From Thermogemmatispora aurantia (GTDB lineage Bacteria; Chloroflexota; Ktedonobacteria; Ktedonobacterales; Ktedonobacteraceae): 64,000 nt of DNA. The notes under the pieces were generated by a model, which made no database searches, was not told where the DNA came from, and saw only the letters and a list, made by a program, of their open reading frames with translations. Shown here in pieces: positions 35,884 to 45,057 of this stretch (the first letter of the stretch is position 1; each line of letters opens with the position of its first letter). Where the stretch lies: NCBI RefSeq assembly GCF_008974285.1, contig NZ_BKZV01000001.1:1146117-1210116 (forward strand), given 5' to 3'. The translations under genes were made by a program, and so were the position numbers.

Positions 35884-37033
35884 TGCGCTCTTCTTTCGCC
35901 ATCCCGCCAGCGGGAGTGGCCAATATCTGCTGCACCTGCTCAAGGCCCTGGCCACGCTTGATCAGCGCCATGAGTATGTCCTTCTGGGACCCCGTCCCGG
36001 GCCTTTGCCGTTCACTCCTCCTTCCCACATGCGCTACGTCACGGCTCCTGTCCCTTCTCTATTGGCCCGGAGCGAGAATATTGAAAAACTGCTCTGGGAA
36101 CAGATGACCTCACCACGCGCAGCCCGGCGCCAGGGTGTTGATCTGCTCCATATTCCCTACTTCGCGCCGCCGCTGCGGGCCTCCATGCCAGTCATCGTCA
36201 CGGTGCACGATGTGATTCCCTGGCATATGTCCATTTACCGTGCTGGGGCCAAGATCGAGGCCTATATGCGGCTCATCTCCTACACAGTGCGGCGCGCTAC
36301 CCTGATTATTACGGTCTCCGAGCATGCAAAGCGCGATATTGTCGAAACACTGAAGCTGCCTCCTGAGCGCATCCGCGTGATCTACGAGGCCGCCGGCGAG
36401 GAGTATCGCCCCGTGCATGACCCCGAGCAACTGGCCAGAGCGCGCGCACGTTACGGCCTGGCCGAGCATCAACGCTACGTCTTCTACCTCGGGGGATTGG
36501 ATGTCCGTAAGAATGTTCCGCAGCTGGTGCGCGCCTTTGCCCACGTCTACGAGCGCCTGGGCGAGCCAGATTTGCGCCTCTTGATTTCGGGCGATCCCGA
36601 CCGCCAGCGTGGCCCACGCTTCCCCGATCCCCGTCCGGTGGCCGCCGAGCTGGGCATCGCCGATAAGGTGATTGTACGTTTTGTGCACGATGAGGATAAG
36701 GCCGCTCTCTATAGTGGCGCCGGCCTGTTCGTGTTCCCCTCGCTCTATGAGGGCTTCGGCCTCGATCCCCTGGAGGCAATGGCCTGCGGCGCCCCCGTGG
36801 TCTGCTCGAATCGGACTTCGCTGCCCGAGGTAGTGGGCGACGCAGCTCTATGCGTTGATCCTACCGATCTGGACTCCCTCGTGGATGCAATGTATGCTGT
36901 TCTCAGTGATATGAGACTTGAGGCAGACCTGCGCGCTCGTTCGCTGCGCCGCGCTACGCAGTTTAGCTGGCAGCGGACTGCAAGCGAGACGCTGGCCGCC
37001 TATGAAGCAGCTTTATCGCTGGAGAGAGCTTAG
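35867..37033 (+). CDS. Glycosyltransferase family 4 protein (operon gene 2)
   Basis: 388 residues from the ATG at 35867, which lies inside the end of gene 1. MRIGINALFFRHPASGSGQY opens the acceptor domain; HDVIPWHM and ITVSEHAKRDIV are typical GT4 segments; the donor site reads EGFGLDPLEAMACGAPVVCS. Gene 1 and gene 2 are clearly paralogous to each other (same opening, same donor motif), so an old duplication inside the operon is likely. The next gene starts four bases after its stop. Confidence 0.93.
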   Translation: MRIGINALFFRHPASGSGQYLLHLLKALATLDQRHEYVLLGPRPGPLPFTPPSHMRYVTAPVPSLLARSENIEKLLWEQMTSPRAARRQGVDLLHIPYFAPPLRASMPVIVTVHDVIPWHMSIYRAGAKIEAYMRLISYTVRRATLIITVSEHAKRDIVETLKLPPERIRVIYEAAGEEYRPVHDPEQLARARARYGLAEHQRYVFYLGGLDVRKNVPQLVRAFAHVYERLGEPDLRLLISGDPDRQRGPRFPDPRPVAAELGIADKVIVRFVHDEDKAALYSGAGLFVFPSLYEGFGLDPLEAMACGAPVVCSNRTSLPEVVGDAALCVDPTDLDSLVDAMYAVLSDMRLEADLRARSLRRATQFSWQRTASETLAAYEAALSLERA

Positions 37034-37037
37034 TGCA

Positions 37038-38189
37038 ATGCGCGTTCTGACGATCTCTAAGGCCTATGTCGCCGGCACTTCTCACCGTAAGCTGGAGGAG
37101 CTGGCTAAGTGCCCCGGCGTCGAGCTGATCGCTGTGACCCCTCCCTATTGGCTGGCTGATGATGGCAGCAAGCAGGAGCTGGAACGGGTCTACCTGGAGG
37201 GCTATGAGCTGATCGTGACGCCAATGGCGCTCAATGGCCATTTCCATATTCACTATTATCCTCAGCTCAGCAGTATTATGCGCCGCGTGCGCCCCGATAT
37301 TGTGCATATCGATGAGGAGCCGTATAATTTCGCGACCTACCAGGCAATCCGCCTGGCTCGACGCTATGGGGCGCTGCCCATTTTCTCGACGTTCCAAAAC
37401 CTTTATCGCCGCTATCCTCCTCCGTTCCGGCAATTTGAGCTGTATTGCTACCACCAAGCCCAACACGCTCAGGCCTGTAACAAGGCAGCAGGCGAGGTGC
37501 TGCGCCGCAAGGGCTATAAGGGCAAGATTCATTTGATCGCCCAGTTCGGAGCGGAGCCAAGCCTGCACTATCCCGATCCTCAACGCCGGCCCTACCAGCC
37601 GGGAGAGCCGTTTATCCTGGGCTACGTGGGCCGCCTGAAGGAGGAAAAGGGAGTACCACTGATTATCGAGGCCCTGGCAATGCTGCCAGAGTGCTGCCGC
37701 GTGGTCTTCATTGGCTACGGACCCTTGCGCGATGAGTTGGAGCGCATGGCCCAGCGCCTGGGCGTGGCCGAACGCGTGACCTTCCTGGGTAGCTTGCCAA
37801 GCTATAAGGTGCCCGACGAAATGCGCAAGATGCATGTGCTGCTGCAGCCTTCACTGACACGCCCTAATTGGATGGAGCAGTTCGGACGTTCGATGGCCGA
37901 GGCTATGTGCTGTGAGGTCCCCGTGGTAGGCTCCAGTTCGGGCGAGATCCCTGTGACAGTAGGCGACGGCGGCCTGATCTTCCCCGAGGGCGATGCTCGC
38001 GCCATGGCTGAGTGCGTGCGACGCCTGCTTGAAGATCAGGACCTCTATCAGCGTCTGGCGCGCCAGGCCCGCCAGCATATCTTGCAAAATTATACGCAGG
38101 AGGCAATCGCCCGCAAGACGTACGAGGTTTTTCTGGAGATGCTGGCCGAACGCGACGCCGCCACCTCAACGCCGACCTCTGCCTCTTGA
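37038..38189 (+). CDS. Glycosyltransferase family 4 protein (operon gene 3)
   Basis: 383 residues from the ATG at 37038. It is a more distant GT4: MRVLTISKAYVAGTSHRKLEEL at the start, HIDEEPYNFATYQAI, then FILGYVGRLKEEKGVPLI at the donor-domain start and EQFGRSMAEAMCCEVPVVGS as the signature loop. No signal peptide. Position after two other GT4 genes suggests that each adds one sugar of an oligosaccharide. The C-terminal tail is short and Thr/Ser-rich. Confidence 0.92.
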   Translation: MRVLTISKAYVAGTSHRKLEELAKCPGVELIAVTPPYWLADDGSKQELERVYLEGYELIVTPMALNGHFHIHYYPQLSSIMRRVRPDIVHIDEEPYNFATYQAIRLARRYGALPIFSTFQNLYRRYPPPFRQFELYCYHQAQHAQACNKAAGEVLRRKGYKGKIHLIAQFGAEPSLHYPDPQRRPYQPGEPFILGYVGRLKEEKGVPLIIEALAMLPECCRVVFIGYGPLRDELERMAQRLGVAERVTFLGSLPSYKVPDEMRKMHVLLQPSLTRPNWMEQFGRSMAEAMCCEVPVVGSSSGEIPVTVGDGGLIFPEGDARAMAECVRRLLEDQDLYQRLARQARQHILQNYTQEAIARKTYEVFLEMLAERDAATSTPTSAS

Positions 38190-38197
38190 GTGGCTCG

Positions 38198-39514
38198 ATG
38201 GCTATGCGACGCTCCGCTCTCCTCTGGACACGTGTCCTGCGCCGGCGGCCAGCTCCCTGGCTGCTCTTCTTGCTTGGCACTGCGCTCTTCGTCGAGAGTG
38301 CCTGGCAGGTCTTCCTGGCACCAACCGACCTGCTACGTTACCAGTGCTACGCCCTGCTGTTCTGGTTCGGCAGCACAGCCCTGCATTGGCTTCCGGCGCA
38401 GCAGTGCACCTTTCTCTCGCTCCATGGAGTCCAGCCCCCCTTTCATATTTTACCCCAAGAATATCCTCCTCTGACAATTATTCCTTTCTCTCTTCCATTG
38501 CTTGTCCCACCGCCGTACTATACCCTGACTTTTGCCCTGCTGATGCTCGCTATCTCCGCCATCTTGCTATGGCTGCTGTATCGCTTCGTCTCACGGGAGG
38601 CAGCCCTGGGCGGGGCATTGCTTCTCCTCCTGGGAGGAGGGCCGCTCCTCCAGGTACGCTATGATCTACTGCCTTCCCTCTGCGTTCTGGTCTGTCTGCT
38701 GGCAGCCCAGCGCGAGCGGTGGACACTGGCCTATCTCGCCCTGGCAAGCGGCACGCTCCTCAAGCTCTATCCCCTGCTGGGCCTGCCAGCGCTCTTTCTG
38801 GCCGAGCAGCAGCATCTCAACGCTGGTCAGCAGCCACTGAAGAAGATTGCCTCCTGGCGCTGGCGCCATCTGCTGCTCTTCGCGGCAACCGTGGTAATGG
38901 TCAGCACTTTCTTCGCCTTGCTCAATCCCGAGGGGGCGCTACTGGAGCCGCTGCGTTACTTCAGTCAGCGCCCTCCCCAGATCGAATCGCTAGTCGCGAG
39001 TCTGCTCTGGCTGAGCAACCTGGTTGGCGTCGGCCAACCGCTGCAGCTCCTCTTCAGCTACGGCTCCCTCAACGTTGCCAGTCCCCTGGCGCCCGCCGTG
39101 AGTCTCCTCCTGACGGGCCTGCTCTGTATTGGCCTTTTGCTTACGCTCTGGTTGCAATACAAAGGTGCCTTCGACCTCTGGGAGAGTATGCTCGCTCTCT
39201 TGCTGCTGCTCATCACCACCGGGAAGGTCTTTAGCCCACAATATCTCCTCTGGGTCATTCCCCTGGTAGTCAGCTCTACCCTGAGTCGCACCACCCCAGC
39301 CCGCGCTCGCTCCTGGCAGCTGATCTGGATTGCCATCTGCCTGCTGACAAGCTCAATCTATGTTCTCTACTATCCTCACCTGGCCGACCCGTCTAGCGCG
39401 CCCCAGATCGCGCTGACGCTGCCCGGTTTCTTCGCGATTATTCTGCTGCGCAATGCCTTTGTGCTCGCGGCCACCCTTGGTCAGTTTGGCTTCGGTCTCC
39501 ACCGGGCGTTATGA
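38198..39514 (+). CDS. Polytopic membrane glycosyltransferase (GT87/DUF2029-like)
   Basis: 438 residues with about 10-11 hydrophobic helices, from the ATG at 38198 (a TTG at 38186 and an ATG at 38204 are alternatives). The pattern of an early loop with LPQEYPPLTIIPFSLPLL, then YDLLPSLCVLVCLL and TLLKLYPLLGLPAL, and a late FSPQYLLWVIPL segment matches GT87-type polyprenyl-phosphate-dependent mannosyltransferases (GT-C fold). The segment YDLLP may carry a catalytic Asp. It ends the operon and would act on the outer face using a lipid-linked sugar. A new kinase gene begins 72 bases later. Confidence 0.85.
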   Translation: MAMRRSALLWTRVLRRRPAPWLLFLLGTALFVESAWQVFLAPTDLLRYQCYALLFWFGSTALHWLPAQQCTFLSLHGVQPPFHILPQEYPPLTIIPFSLPLLVPPPYYTLTFALLMLAISAILLWLLYRFVSREAALGGALLLLLGGGPLLQVRYDLLPSLCVLVCLLAAQRERWTLAYLALASGTLLKLYPLLGLPALFLAEQQHLNAGQQPLKKIASWRWRHLLLFAATVVMVSTFFALLNPEGALLEPLRYFSQRPPQIESLVASLLWLSNLVGVGQPLQLLFSYGSLNVASPLAPAVSLLLTGLLCIGLLLTLWLQYKGAFDLWESMLALLLLLITTGKVFSPQYLLWVIPLVVSSTLSRTTPARARSWQLIWIAICLLTSSIYVLYYPHLADPSSAPQIALTLPGFFAIILLRNAFVLAATLGQFGFGLHRAL

Positions 39515-39586
39515 TATAGTGAAACAGACGCAGCGATGGTCGCTTCGATCGAGTGGTTAGGCCAGTCAGGCGGAGGAGTTGTTTCT

Positions 39587-40873
39587 ATGGATGACGCATT
39601 TCTCGGCTATTTAGTCAAAGGAAGATACAAGCTGATTGACCAGATCGCAGAGGGAGCTTTTGGCTCAGTCTACATTGCTCGTGATTTAGAAACTAACTAT
39701 CTGTACGCGGTGAAACTGCTTCATGAGAAATTCCTGCGTAATACGGAGATCTTACAGCGTTTCCAGCGTGAAGCCTCGCTGCCGCTAGGTATCGATGATC
39801 CCCATATCGTCCATGTCATCGACTATGGCTGGGATGGGCAGGTCCATTTTATTGTTATGGATTATGTCGATGGTCACAACCTGCGCGCCATTATGCAGCG
39901 CCGCGGTCCATTCCCCCTGGAAACAGCCCTGGCCTACGCTGAGCAGGTTGCTCTTGGACTAGAGGCGGCTAACTGTCGTGGTATTGTGCACCGTGATCTC
40001 AAACCACAGAATATCCTGGTGAATAACCGGGGCGAAGTAAAAATTACTGATTTTGGTCTGGCTCGCGCCAAGGACACCCCAACGATCACTGAGACCGATG
40101 AATTCATGGGCACGGCCTACTACATTTCTCCTGAGCAGATCGACAGTGGCCACGCGGCAGACATTCGCTCTGACCTTTACTCGCTGGCGGCCATTCTTTT
40201 CGAGATGCTGGCGGGGAAACCGCCCTATCGGGGCAACAACGTGATGGAGCTCATTATCAAGCATAAAAACGAGCCTATTCCAGCGCTACGACCGCTGCGT
40301 CCCGATCTTCCGCCTATCGTTGATCAGTTTTTCCAAAAAGGCCTGGCCAAGCGACCCGAGCAGCGCTATCAAACGCCCCAGGAATTTATCGAGGCACTGC
40401 AGAACCTGCGCCGCGTCATGGCCAGCCATTCCCAGCCGGCCAGCCTGCCCACCTTCTCAGCTGGTCCGCTGACCCTCCCCGAGCAAAGCACAGTGATCGA
40501 GGCCGCAGCGCCCCGAGCCGCCGCCCGGCTCGTCCACCTGGCCACGGGGGAAGCCTTCCCACTGGCCAGCCAGGAGATGATTATCGGGCGACGTGATCCC
40601 GTGCGCAATCTCTATCCCGATATCAGCCTGGCTGACAAGATGGTGGGAAGGCGCCACGCCTGCATCCGCAATCGTCAGGGCACCTTTACCGTTGAGGACC
40701 TTCACTCACGCAACCGCACTCGTCTCAATGGCCGCTTTCTGCCACCTGGTGAAGAGCGAGCACTCAACCACGGCGACATCCTGCGTTTCGGCAATATTGA
40801 GATGCGCTTCGAGCTGGTCAATGGCCACCAGGCTCCAACAGAGGACAAGGAGGGAGAGGAGGCAGCGAGCTAG
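39587..40873 (+). CDS. Ser/Thr protein kinase with C-terminal FHA domain (paralogue A)
   Basis: 428 residues from the ATG at 39587, with GGAGGAG eight bases upstream. The kinase is complete: Gly-rich loop AEGAFGSV (21-28), Lys43, HRD at 135-137 in VHRDLKPQN, DFG in ITDFGLA, and SPE. No transmembrane helix and no PASTA repeats, so it is cytosolic. Residues ~325-410 are an FHA phosphothreonine-binding domain (MIIGRRDP, GRRHACIRN, SRNRTRLNG). Such kinases usually phosphorylate and bind their own partners. It is followed by an opposite-strand HAD gene, then by paralogue B with the same architecture. Confidence 0.95.
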   Translation: MDDAFLGYLVKGRYKLIDQIAEGAFGSVYIARDLETNYLYAVKLLHEKFLRNTEILQRFQREASLPLGIDDPHIVHVIDYGWDGQVHFIVMDYVDGHNLRAIMQRRGPFPLETALAYAEQVALGLEAANCRGIVHRDLKPQNILVNNRGEVKITDFGLARAKDTPTITETDEFMGTAYYISPEQIDSGHAADIRSDLYSLAAILFEMLAGKPPYRGNNVMELIIKHKNEPIPALRPLRPDLPPIVDQFFQKGLAKRPEQRYQTPQEFIEALQNLRRVMASHSQPASLPTFSAGPLTLPEQSTVIEAAAPRAAARLVHLATGEAFPLASQEMIIGRRDPVRNLYPDISLADKMVGRRHACIRNRQGTFTVEDLHSRNRTRLNGRFLPPGEERALNHGDILRFGNIEMRFELVNGHQAPTEDKEGEEAAS

Positions 40874-40917
40874 CTCGCTCATCGGCCCATTCGCTCACCT
40901 GTCCTGCCCTGTCTGCT

Positions 40918-41736
40918 TCAGCCCTGGCCAGCAAGATAGTCAGGCAAGGCCGCCACCGAGGGCAGCAGCACCTCGGGACGCTCTTCAGGCCGGCCTTCCT
41001 TGAGCAGAGGTGTATCTGGCCCGTGCTTGCCAGTGCAGACCAACAGTGCCCGCAGGCCAGCTCGCCTGGCCCCCTGGACATCGTTGACCAGATCGTCGCC
41101 TACCATCAGCGTCTCCTCCGGCGCCGTTCCCAGCAAGCGCACGGCCTCCTCAAAGAAGGCCCGCTCTGGCTTCCCAATGACCACAGCCTGTTTGCCAGAG
41201 GCCAGCTCCAGGGCGAAGACGAACGGCCCGCTATCGAGGCGCAGCCCATCGCTCACGCGCCAGTAGAGATTTTTGTGCATGGCTACCAGATCGGCGCCGG
41301 CCATCAGTAGACGAAAGGCACGATTCATATTCTCGTAGGAAAGCAACTCCTCAGCTCCACCGATTACCACCGCAGCGATATCCTCCCTCTCCACGTCGTC
41401 CGGCCTGAGTGGATCAACTAGTTCAATGCCAGCGAAATCAGCTGCAGTATCGCCTTTGCTGAGCAGCCAGCAGCGTTTGCCAGGATAGACGCGGCGCAAA
41501 TAGGCGGCGGTGGCCATCGGAGCCGTGATCAGCTGCTCAGCGGAGACCGGTAGTCCGATCTCCTGGAGACGCTGGGCCAGCGTTGAGCGAGCCATTGTCG
41601 TCGTATTGGTTACAAAGGCATAGCGATAACCATGCTGCTCCAGCCAGCGCAGCGCCTCGGCAGCGCCTTCAACTGGCCGCATACTCACATGTAGCACACC
41701 ATCGATATCCAGCAGCACACCGCGGACAGTTCTCAT
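40918..41736 (-). CDS. HAD-IIA phosphatase, NagD/LHPP-like
   Basis: 272 residues from the ATG at 41736, with AGGAG seven bases upstream. Motif I DIDGVLHV has the full DxD; motif II is FVTNTTT; the Lys is in VIGKPERAFFEEA; motif IV is MVGDDLVNDVQGARRAG. The C2-type cap sits between residues 75 and 190. Close to mammalian HDHD2/LHPP and bacterial NagD phosphatases; substrate is unknown (sugar phosphates, phosphoramidates and phosphohistidine are known in the group). It is inserted on the opposite strand between two kinase-FHA genes. Confidence 0.92.
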   Translation of the reverse strand: MRTVRGVLLDIDGVLHVSMRPVEGAAEALRWLEQHGYRYAFVTNTTTMARSTLAQRLQEIGLPVSAEQLITAPMATAAYLRRVYPGKRCWLLSKGDTAADFAGIELVDPLRPDDVEREDIAAVVIGGAEELLSYENMNRAFRLLMAGADLVAMHKNLYWRVSDGLRLDSGPFVFALELASGKQAVVIGKPERAFFEEAVRLLGTAPEETLMVGDDLVNDVQGARRAGLRALLVCTGKHGPDTPLLKEGRPEERPEVLLPSVAALPDYLAGQG

Positions 41737-41784
41737 CAGGCGTCTCCTTCTCATCAGGATTGATCAAATAAAGCCAGACACTAT

Positions 41785-41818
41785 AGAAGTCTCCCTACTG
41801 AAGAAGTCTCCCTACTGA
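41785..41818. repeat. Tandem 17-bp direct repeat, two copies
   Basis: AGAAGTCTCCCTACTGA occurs at 41785-41801 and again at 41802-41818 with no gap. On the minus strand it covers the -35 region of the likely HAD-gene promoter, so it could be a two-site operator, or a simple slippage duplication. Confidence 0.85.
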
Positions 41819-42069
41819 TCAGAAAACAGACGTTCTTGACAGTAGAGAGTGCCGACACTCTCTTCCTCGAAAATGGCCCCTTCGCCACAGATCGCCCGAG
41901 CATGAGGCTCTGCAACGCCGGAGAGCATTCGTTATCACTATATGCGTTTCTGGCCTGCGAAGCAAGAAGTGCTGGCGCGTTTACTCGAAGAGTAACCTGT
42001 TATCGTATCTTGCCCGGCCTGTCAGCAGAGGTTCCCCGAGATGGGAGCAATGAAAAAAGCCACGTACCA

Positions 42070-42099
42070 ATGACACGAGACAGGGAATGATGCTATAAT
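42070..42099 (+). promoter_or_regulatory. Promoter of kinase-FHA paralogue B
   Basis: -35 ATGACA (42070-42075), 18-bp spacer, perfect -10 TATAAT (42094-42099). The predicted start near 42106 leaves about 30 nt before the ATG at 42137. Confidence 0.7.
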
Positions 42100-42136
42100 A
42101 GCCGCGAGGAATAGCCTTTAAGTAGGAGATTGCGCC

Positions 42137-43351
42137 ATGGACGGTGACATGATCGGGCGTGTCATCAAGGGTCGCTACAAACTGATTGACGAAAGAGGGC
42201 GGGGCAACTTCGCCACCGTCTATGTTGCTCGTGACCTCGAAAACAACCATATTTATGCCATCAAGGTGCTGCATGTCGAGCTGGCGGGAGACAGCGAGTT
42301 GCTGGCCCGCTTTCAGCGTGAGGCCCGCATCCTGTTGCACCTGAGTGATCCCCATATTGTGCGTATCATCGACTATGGGGAAGACCACAACATGCACTTT
42401 ATCGTGATGGACTACATCGATGGGCAGAATCTCAAGTACCATACGATCACCTATGGGCCGCTGAAGCCCTCGCGAGCGCTCAACTACGCGCATCAGATTG
42501 TCGAGGGCCTGGACGTCGCCTACCGACATGGTGTAGTCCATCGTGATATCAAGCCGCAGAACATCCTCATTAACACGAAGGATGTCGTCAAAATCACGGA
42601 CTTCGGGCTAGCACGCAGCAGCGAGACGGTCACCCTGACCCGCTCCAACATGTTCATGGGCACTCCTTACTATATTGCGCCCGAGCAAGCCGAGAGCGGT
42701 CGCTCGGCAGACACCCGCTCGGATCTCTATTCGGTCGCCACCGTCCTGTTTGAAATGCTAACCGGCCATCCGCCGTTTGAGGGTGAGACAGCAGTCGACA
42801 TCGTCATCAAGCACATGAATGAGAAAGTGCCCTCGATTTGCCGGCAGCGGCCAGAGCTGCCGCCGGAGATGGATCAGTTTTTCCAGAAGGCGATGGCCAA
42901 GGCGCCCGCAGAACGTTATCAGACTCCTCAGGAGTTCCTGGCCGCCTTAGAGCAGCTACAGCAGCGCGTTCATGAGGTAGGCGCTGATGAGCGTGCCGAG
43001 CCTCCCGAGGGAGAGCGCGCCGCTCCTCCTCGCATACCTCCTCAAAAACAGGCTCGCCTGGTCGTCATCGCCACGGGCCAGGTCTTTCCTCTTACCGGTG
43101 AGCAAATGGTCGTCGGTCGCCACGATCCAATTCTGGGGATTTACCCCGAAATTAATCTCATGGATAAGACAGTTGGCAGACGGCATGCCTATATCCGCAA
43201 TCAGCATGGTACTTTTACCGTTGAAGACTTGAACGCTCTGAATAAAACCCGCTTAAATGGAGTGGTTCTTGCACCGCATGAGGAGCATGTACTCAAGGAT
43301 GGAGATATTCTTCGCTTCGGCAGCGTTGAGGTTCGCTTTGAACTGCGCTGA
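42137..43351 (+). CDS. Ser/Thr protein kinase with C-terminal FHA domain (paralogue B)
   Basis: 404 residues, same layout as paralogue A: glycine loop ERGRGNFATVYVA, catalytic Lys in YAIKVLH, VHRDIKPQN, ITDFGLA, APE, then a Pro/Glu linker and an FHA domain (MVVGRHDP, GRRHAYIRN, LNKTRLNG). No membrane segment. It lies 107 bp before an FHA-only membrane protein, on the same strand, so kinase and FHA partner may be co-expressed. All catalytic residues are present, so it should be active. Confidence 0.95.
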   Translation: MDGDMIGRVIKGRYKLIDERGRGNFATVYVARDLENNHIYAIKVLHVELAGDSELLARFQREARILLHLSDPHIVRIIDYGEDHNMHFIVMDYIDGQNLKYHTITYGPLKPSRALNYAHQIVEGLDVAYRHGVVHRDIKPQNILINTKDVVKITDFGLARSSETVTLTRSNMFMGTPYYIAPEQAESGRSADTRSDLYSVATVLFEMLTGHPPFEGETAVDIVIKHMNEKVPSICRQRPELPPEMDQFFQKAMAKAPAERYQTPQEFLAALEQLQQRVHEVGADERAEPPEGERAAPPRIPPQKQARLVVIATGQVFPLTGEQMVVGRHDPILGIYPEINLMDKTVGRRHAYIRNQHGTFTVEDLNALNKTRLNGVVLAPHEEHVLKDGDILRFGSVEVRFELR

Positions 43352-43458
43352 GCTATTACGCTATTTTGCAGTTGTAGGGACGGCCCACGCGGTCGCTTTC
43401 TCCGCCAGGACATGTGGATCGGCCAGGCAGCTCCTACAACTCGGAGGGGTGAACCAGT

Positions 43459-44799
43459 ATGCATAATCTACTATCGAGTCCGCTCATCCTCGTCATTGCA
43501 GCGGTCGTCGTTATCATCCTGATCGTGGGGGCCATCTTGCTGATACGCAGCAGCGGCAAGAAGCGCGATGAGGAGACGAGCGCCGCCCAGGCTCAGGCGC
43601 CAGAGTGGCAGCGCCAGGCCGCCCCAGGAGGATGGGGCCAGCAAGCGATGGGGAACGCTCCCGATCAGCTCTGGGGCCAGCCAGCCCAGTCACAGCAGCC
43701 GGGCGGATGGGGAAGCCCTGGCCCGGGCATGGCCCAGCCTCAGCAGCAGTCTCCGTTCTCGCCCTGGGGCGCCCAGGGCCCGGCTCAGCAGCCAGGCGGA
43801 TGGGGTGGCGCAGGAGCCGCTGGAGCGCAGCCCCAGGCAGCGCCCTGGTCCGCACAGCCCCAGGCCCAGCAACCAGCTCAGCCGATGTCTCCCTGGGGCG
43901 CCCAAGCGCAAGCGCAAGCGCAAAGCGCTCCCTGGGGAATGCCCCCCGGGCAGGCTCAGCCCCAGGGCACACCTTCTTCTTCGGGTGCCAGCTGGGATAA
44001 TGTCCCACCCGGTGGCCCAGTCCCGCCTTGGGAGAGCCAGCAGCCAGCAGGGGCACAAAACCCATGGGGTCAGACCGCTCCTCAGAGCGGTAACACCGCA
44101 CCTTGGGGTCTGTCACAGCAGCCACAGCCGCCTTCTGGCCCAACAGCGATGCCGGCCTGGGGTCAGAGCGGGCCAACAGGACAACCCGCTGCTGCCGATC
44201 CCTGGGCCCAGGCGCAGGCCCAAAGCGCGTCTCCCGCTCAGCCCTGGGGCCAGGGGCTACAGCCTCCGCAGGGCGCTGGCATGATGGGGCAGGTCCCTGC
44301 CACACCAGCCCCAGCCTCGCCCGCCAGCAACCCCTGGCAGCAACCCCAGCAGGCTCAACAGCCCGTCTCTCTGCCCGGCTTTGCTCCTTCCGGCCCCACT
44401 GGCCAGCCCGGCCAGTTCGGCCAACCCCCGGAGGTCGCTCCCGCCGCCTTCTCCGAAGCCGATAAGACGATGCTGCGCACGACGGGACCGCAGGCTCGGA
44501 TCGGCATCTTGCGCGTTGAAGAAGGGAAAGAGGCCGGTCGCGTCTACGAGATCCGTAAGGACTCGCTCAGCATCGGGCGCAGTCGCGAAAGTGATATCTT
44601 TCTGGAGGATCTGGCCGTCTCTCGCTTGCATGCCTCGATCATCAATATGGGCAATGGCAATTATGCCCTTAAGGATGAGGGGAGTGCCAACGGGACCCGG
44701 CTGAACGGCCAGATGATCACCAAGTACCAGCCCTATCCTCTCCAGGAAGGGGATAAGATCCAGCTTGGGCAAACCGTGCTTGTCTTCGCCAAACGTTGA
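43459..44799 (+). CDS. Membrane-anchored FHA protein with Trp-Gly-rich linker
   Basis: 446 residues. A single N-terminal helix (LILVIAAVVVIILIVGAILLI, written here in part; residues ~9-29) anchors it, with the rest cytosolic by the positive-inside rule (RSSGKKR follows). Residues ~45-340 are low complexity, rich in Gln, Pro, Ala and Gly, with about a dozen PWG or GGWG units spaced irregularly. The C-terminal ~90 residues are an FHA domain (SIGRSRESDIFLED, VSRLHASI, GSANGTRLNG). It may display phosphothreonine binding at the membrane on a long sticky arm, a possible condensate-forming scaffold. GGAGGGG precedes the ATG. Confidence 0.9.
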   Translation: MHNLLSSPLILVIAAVVVIILIVGAILLIRSSGKKRDEETSAAQAQAPEWQRQAAPGGWGQQAMGNAPDQLWGQPAQSQQPGGWGSPGPGMAQPQQQSPFSPWGAQGPAQQPGGWGGAGAAGAQPQAAPWSAQPQAQQPAQPMSPWGAQAQAQAQSAPWGMPPGQAQPQGTPSSSGASWDNVPPGGPVPPWESQQPAGAQNPWGQTAPQSGNTAPWGLSQQPQPPSGPTAMPAWGQSGPTGQPAAADPWAQAQAQSASPAQPWGQGLQPPQGAGMMGQVPATPAPASPASNPWQQPQQAQQPVSLPGFAPSGPTGQPGQFGQPPEVAPAAFSEADKTMLRTTGPQARIGILRVEEGKEAGRVYEIRKDSLSIGRSRESDIFLEDLAVSRLHASIINMGNGNYALKDEGSANGTRLNGQMITKYQPYPLQEGDKIQLGQTVLVFAKR

Positions 44800-45057
44800 T
44801 GACAGATCTGTGGCTCAGCGTACTGTCACCTGGCCTGGCTGGCTTCGTTCGGTCTGGCTCGGTATTCTTGGGTTTGGCTTGTTGGTTCGGTTCTTCGGCC
44901 CCGGGTTTGCCTCCCTCTCGCTAGGTCAGGCAGGCCCGGAACGTGTGTCACATCGGTCGGGCACCCGCCGCGCCGCATCACTTCGGATGCCGCGGCTGGT
45001 TGCTGGCCTCTCGGCCCGGCAGCCTCAGCCAGGGTGCCCTCTTCAATGGGGTGAGTT

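Larger units (their letters stand above)
41737..42136. other. Divergent intergenic region HAD-IIA / kinase B
   Basis: It holds the kinase B promoter (42070-42099), a 17-bp tandem repeat (41785-41818), and on the minus strand a TATAGT -10-like box (41786-41781) for the HAD gene that overlaps the repeat. No coding sequence. Confidence 0.5.
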
